NCBI GenBank assembly: GCA_900770895.1
Contig: CAAGMF010000216.1
Location: 1-9,646, forward strand
DNA length: 9,646 bases
From: an uncultured Mitsuokella sp.
GTDB taxonomy: Bacteria > Bacillota > Negativicutes > Selenomonadales > Selenomonadaceae
Reading direction: 5' to 3'
Both the position numbers and the translations under genes were made by a program. Position 1 is the first letter of the stretch. Each line of letters opens with the position of its first letter. The notes under the pieces were generated by a model. It worked only from the letters and a program-made list of their open reading frames with translations. It ran no database searches and had not been told where the DNA came from. This document shows positions 6,965 through 9,646 of this stretch, in pieces.

Positions 6965-8388
6965 GCGATAAACTCTGGGGAGGCCGCTTTTCCAAGACGA
7001 CCGATGAAATGATCAACGAGTTCCAGGCCTCGATAAATTTCGATAAGCGCATGTACCACGAGGATATCGCTGGTTCCATCGCGCATGCGACGATGCTCGA
7101 GAAATGCGGCATCATCAGCAAAGAAGATAAAGAGGCCATCATAAAGGGACTCAAGGATATCCTGAAGAAGATCGAGGCTGGGGATTTTGATTTCTCAGTC
7201 GAGCTCGAGGATATCCATATGAATATAGAGAAACGCCTGACCGATGCCATAGGCGAAGCGGGTGGACGTCTGCACACGGCACGCTCCCGCAATGATCAGG
7301 TCGCTCTCGATACGCATATGTATGTGCGGCGCGAGACCGTGGCCATCATGCAGGAGATCGAGAACCTGCAGCAGGCTCTCGTCGAGACGGCGGAGAAGTA
7401 CTCCGACGTCATCATGCCGGGCTATACGCACCTGCAGCGGGCACAGCCGATCCTGTTCTCGCATCACCTGCTGGCATATTTCGCTATGCTGGCACGCGAT
7501 TTCGCCCGGTTCGAGGGCGTCTACAAGCGCGCTGACATCATGCCGCTCGGAGCTGCTGCTCTGGCGGGCACGACGTTCCCCATCGATCGCCAGTATGTGC
7601 AGAGTCTGCTGAACTTCGGCGATATCTATGGCAACAGTCTCGATGCGGTCAGCGACCGCGACTATATCATGGAGTTCCTGTCCGCAGCGTCCATACTCAT
7701 GGTGCACATGTCGCGTCTCTCCGAGGAGACCTGCCTCTGGTGCACGCGCGAGTTCGACTTCATCGAGCTCGATGATGCACACTGCACCGGCTCCTCGATT
7801 ATGCCGCAGAAGAAGAACCCGGATGTCTCGGAGCTCGTGCGTGGCAAGACCGGCCGTGTCATCGGCCACCTCATGGCCATGCTCACGACGGTGAAGGGAT
7901 TGCCGCTCGCGTACAACAAAGACCTGCAGGAGGACAAAGAAGGCATATTTGATGCCATCGACACGGTGAAGTTCTCACTGTCGGTCTACGCCCAGCTCAT
8001 ACGCGGACTGAAGGTGCATGAGGATGTCATGCGCCGGGCGGTGACGGACGATTACTCGAATGCCACGGACTTGGCTGACTATCTGGCCAAGAAGGGCATC
8101 CCCTTCCGCCAGGCCCATGCGATATCTGGTCGGGCCGTGCGCGAGGGAATCGAGCGCGGCAAGTATCTGCAGGACTTCACCCTCGATGAGTACAAGGCAC
8201 TGTCGCCACTCATCGAAGACGATGTCTACGAGGCAATAAAGCCGGAGACCTGCGTGCGCAACCGCAACTCCTATGGCGGCACATCCTACAAAGAGGTCGC
8301 CCGTCAGCTGGCGGCGGCACGCGAGCTCATCAAGAGCGAACATGACGTATCGGAGGCTGACGCCGAGAAGCAGATACGCGTCGATTAA
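6961..8388 (+). CDS. argH: Argininosuccinate lyase
   Basis: ArgH cleaves argininosuccinate to arginine and fumarate, the last step of the pathway. It belongs to the fumarase/aspartase superfamily and acts as a homotetramer. The N-terminus KLWGGRF (4-10) is the family hallmark. HTARSRNDQ (105-113), GYTHLQRAQP (154-163, with the conserved His157) and the mobile signature loop GSSIMPQKKNP (277-287), which carries the catalytic serine, are all intact. At 475 residues it is slightly longer than the usual 460 or so, because of a charged C-terminal tail ending in DAEKQIRVD. The start overlaps the argG stop by 4 nt (ATGA), with AGGAGA at 6945-6950. It is the last gene of the cluster; the next strong terminator is at 8463-8494. 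Confidence 0.97.
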   Translation: MSDKLWGGRFSKTTDEMINEFQASINFDKRMYHEDIAGSIAHATMLEKCGIISKEDKEAIIKGLKDILKKIEAGDFDFSVELEDIHMNIEKRLTDAIGEAGGRLHTARSRNDQVALDTHMYVRRETVAIMQEIENLQQALVETAEKYSDVIMPGYTHLQRAQPILFSHHLLAYFAMLARDFARFEGVYKRADIMPLGAAALAGTTFPIDRQYVQSLLNFGDIYGNSLDAVSDRDYIMEFLSAASILMVHMSRLSEETCLWCTREFDFIELDDAHCTGSSIMPQKKNPDVSELVRGKTGRVIGHLMAMLTTVKGLPLAYNKDLQEDKEGIFDAIDTVKFSLSVYAQLIRGLKVHEDVMRRAVTDDYSNATDLADYLAKKGIPFRQAHAISGRAVREGIERGKYLQDFTLDEYKALSPLIEDDVYEAIKPETCVRNRNSYGGTSYKEVARQLAAARELIKSEHDVSEADAEKQIRVD

Positions 8389-8410
8389 AGCAGGATAATT
8401 CAATAAGTAC

Positions 8411-8439
8411 TTGCATATGATCTGGTTCTCTAGTAGAAT
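8411..8439 (+). promoter_or_regulatory. Predicted promoter in the argH-downstream gap
   Basis: TTGCAT (8411-8416) and TAGAAT (8434-8439) are separated by an ideal 17 bp. Each hexamer matches its consensus well. The predicted start near 8446 lies only about 17 nt before the stem of an intrinsic terminator, so most transcripts would be about 45-50 nt long unless termination is relieved. It could be the promoter of a very small RNA, or the attenuated promoter of the two genes that follow. No ARG-box-like palindrome overlaps it. Confidence 0.55.
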
Positions 8440-8462
8440 TGAGTTACTACAGGTCATATATG

Positions 8463-8494
8463 GTGCCTGCCTGATGGTGGGCACTTTTTCTTTT
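8463..8494 (+). terminator. Intrinsic terminator after argH
   Basis: A 9-bp stem (8463-8471 with 8476-8484, including two G-U pairs) encloses the four-base loop TGAT and is followed by TTTTTCTTTT (8485-8494). This is a classical Rho-independent terminator on the + strand. It would end the argFGH transcript and also any transcript from the promoter at 8411-8439. Confidence 0.85.
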
Positions 8495-8533
8495 GCCGGA
8501 TTTTGTATAGAAGAGCCAGAGAGGTGCATGTAA

Positions 8534-8809
8534 ATGTCAAAAATGTCGAGAAAGATTCATCGCAACCAGCATATGAACGATGCAGACCGCGAGCGGGAGG
8601 CACAGCGCCAGAAAGGCGATAAGCCCTGGTACCGCAAGGCATTCAAGCCCATGGATTACCTGATCGCACTCATCGCGATCTACCTGTTCGGATTCAGCAT
8701 CGACTACAGCAACATGGGAACCATAGAAATCGTGTACTGCGTCTGCTTCGGCGTGTGGTTCATCATGCTGGCGGTGCGCGGCTACATATATTATACGGGA
8801 CGCGCCTGA
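8534..8809 (+). CDS. Small two-helix membrane protein, unknown function
   Basis: I do not recognise this 91-residue protein. Residues 1-40 are strongly basic and polar (many Lys, Arg, His, Gln) and end in WYRKAFKPMD. Two hydrophobic segments follow, at about 41-57 and 65-81, joined by a short loop with acidic residues, and the C-terminus VRGYIYYTGRA is positive. By the positive-inside rule both ends should face the cytoplasm, with a short outside hairpin. There is no signal peptide and no enzymatic motif. The start at 8534 has GAGGTG (8521-8526) 7 nt upstream; the next in-frame ATG at 8543 is a less likely alternative. The gene lies directly after a terminator and 31 nt before the lipoprotein gene, so the two are probably co-transcribed. 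A link to arginine metabolism is not supported. Confidence 0.82.
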   Translation: MSKMSRKIHRNQHMNDADREREAQRQKGDKPWYRKAFKPMDYLIALIAIYLFGFSIDYSNMGTIEIVYCVCFGVWFIMLAVRGYIYYTGRA

Positions 8810-8840
8810 GCCGGGGCGTCAGGATATAGGAGAAAGATTG

Positions 8841-9646
8841 ATGCGCAAGAAGACAGGTTTCATACTGGGCGTTATTTTGCTGCTGGTGGCCCTGCTGGCC
8901 GGTTGCGGCAATCAGACGACGAGCTCAGGGGACAGCAGCAGTGCTGCGAGCTCGCAGGCTGCAAAGCCGGCAGCCGCGGATAACGCGGCGGTGCCGGAGG
9001 GGAAGGTCATCATCAAGATGCTCAACGTCGGCCAGGGCGATTCCATCCTGATACAGACGGCGGAGCAGACCGTGCTCATCGATACGAGTGATGTCGATGA
9101 GCGTGACAAGCTCCAGCGCGAGCTCGAGAAGGCCGGGGTCAGGAAGATCGACAAGGTGATACTGACGCATCCGCATGCCGACCACATCGGCGGCATGGAC
9201 GTCGTGCTCAGCAAATATGAAGTCAAGGCCGTCTATGATAACGGCATGCCGTCGACCTCGAAGCTCTATCGCAGCTATATGAAGACGCTGAAAGCCAAAG
9301 GCATCGAGCACAAGGGGCTCAAAGCCGGCGATGAGCTCGATTTCGGCAGCGGGGCGAAGTTCAAGGTCATGTGGCCCAGTGCAGATCTCGTCCAGCAGGG
9401 CAGCCAGAAAGGCTACAAGCATGACCCGAACAATGAATCGGTCGTCGGGCGGCTGACGTTCGGACATTTCTCGATGATGTTCACGGGCGATGCCGAAAAA
9501 GAGGCCGAGAAGCAAGTATTGGCCATGTATGCAGGAGAAATTCATAGTACGGTGCTAAAATCGGGGCATCATGGCAGCAAGACCTCTTCGTCAGCTGATT
9601 TCCTGCGGGCTGTCAAACCTGAGACCGCTCTGATTTCCTGCGGGCA
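8841..9646 (+). CDS. ComEC-like metallo-beta-lactamase-fold lipoprotein (3' truncated by window)
   Basis: The reading frame is open from the ATG at 8841 to the window end: 268 codons are visible and the stop lies outside. AGGAGA at 8828-8833 is 7 nt upstream. Residues 1-21 form a lipoprotein signal peptide (MRKK, a hydrophobic core, lipobox LAGC) with the lipidated Cys22. A Ser/Ala/Gln-rich tether follows to about residue 52. The rest matches the C-terminal hydrolase domain of ComEC/Rec2 competence proteins: NVGQGDS (62-68), the metal motif HPHADH (110-115), NNES (197-200), FTGDAE (214-219) and SGHHGSKTSS (241-250). All expected metal ligands are present, so the enzyme is likely active outside the cytoplasmic membrane. 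The transmembrane competence channel of true ComEC is absent. The substrate is unknown; nuclease or phosphodiesterase activity is an inference from the family. Confidence 0.9.
   Translation, partial: MRKKTGFILGVILLLVALLAGCGNQTTSSGDSSSAASSQAAKPAAADNAAVPEGKVIIKMLNVGQGDSILIQTAEQTVLIDTSDVDERDKLQRELEKAGVRKIDKVILTHPHADHIGGMDVVLSKYEVKAVYDNGMPSTSKLYRSYMKTLKAKGIEHKGLKAGDELDFGSGAKFKVMWPSADLVQQGSQKGYKHDPNNESVVGRLTFGHFSMMFTGDAEKEAEKQVLAMYAGEIHSTVLKSGHHGSKTSSSADFLRAVKPETALISCG

Noticed and set aside
121..8529. Long open frames on the minus strand opposite every arg gene, some over 300 codons
   Set aside because: They mirror the codon bias of the genes beneath, lack ribosome sites and family motifs, and their translations are rich in Arg, His and Asp in the manner of antisense shadows. 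The + strand proteins have intact catalytic motifs throughout.

Overview
The window holds a complete, one-directional arginine biosynthesis cluster in the order argC-argJ-argB-argD-argF-argG-argH (all + strand, 220-8388). A two-gene downstream unit follows: a 91-residue two-helix membrane protein (8534-8809) and a ComEC-like metallo-beta-lactamase-fold lipoprotein that runs off the right edge (8841-9646). The left edge is a raw contig end: bases 1-22 match the 3' end of an Illumina TruSeq adapter and are not genomic.

The organism looks like a moderately GC-rich member of the Firmicutes, plausibly of the class Negativicutes (Selenomonas/Mitsuokella-like). The reasons are strong AGGAGG-type ribosome sites, ArgR-type operators, the ArgJ-based (acetyl-recycling) pathway, a lipoprotein signal peptide, and free use of the Ile codon ATA inside otherwise GC-ending codons. 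This placement is an inference from style, not a database match.

The seven enzymes cover glutamate-to-arginine except for the separate supply of carbamoyl phosphate (no carAB here). ArgJ can make N-acetylglutamate by transferring acetyl from N-acetylornithine, so no argE is needed; no argA or argE is present. ArgB phosphorylates N-acetylglutamate, ArgC reduces it, ArgD transaminates it, and ArgJ releases ornithine. ArgF carbamoylates ornithine, and ArgG and ArgH convert citrulline to arginine. ArgB has the long N-terminus and the C-terminal motif seen in arginine-inhibited enzymes, so feedback control is likely there.

Two sigma-A-like promoters, each with a TATAAT -10 box, drive the cluster: one before argC and one before argF. 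Both are overlapped by AT-rich palindromes that look like paired ARG boxes spaced about two helical turns apart (21 bp and 20 bp). The cluster is therefore probably two ArgR-controlled transcription units, argCJBD and argFGH, with tight gaps or overlaps inside each.

After argH lies a compact element: a good promoter (8411-8439) followed within about 25 nt of its predicted start by a strong intrinsic terminator (8463-8494). It would yield a transcript of only about 45-50 nt, or act as an attenuator ahead of the membrane protein and lipoprotein genes. This is the least explained part of the window. The rest is a well-formed but ordinary biosynthetic locus, and I see no mobile element, CRISPR array, tRNA or rRNA.
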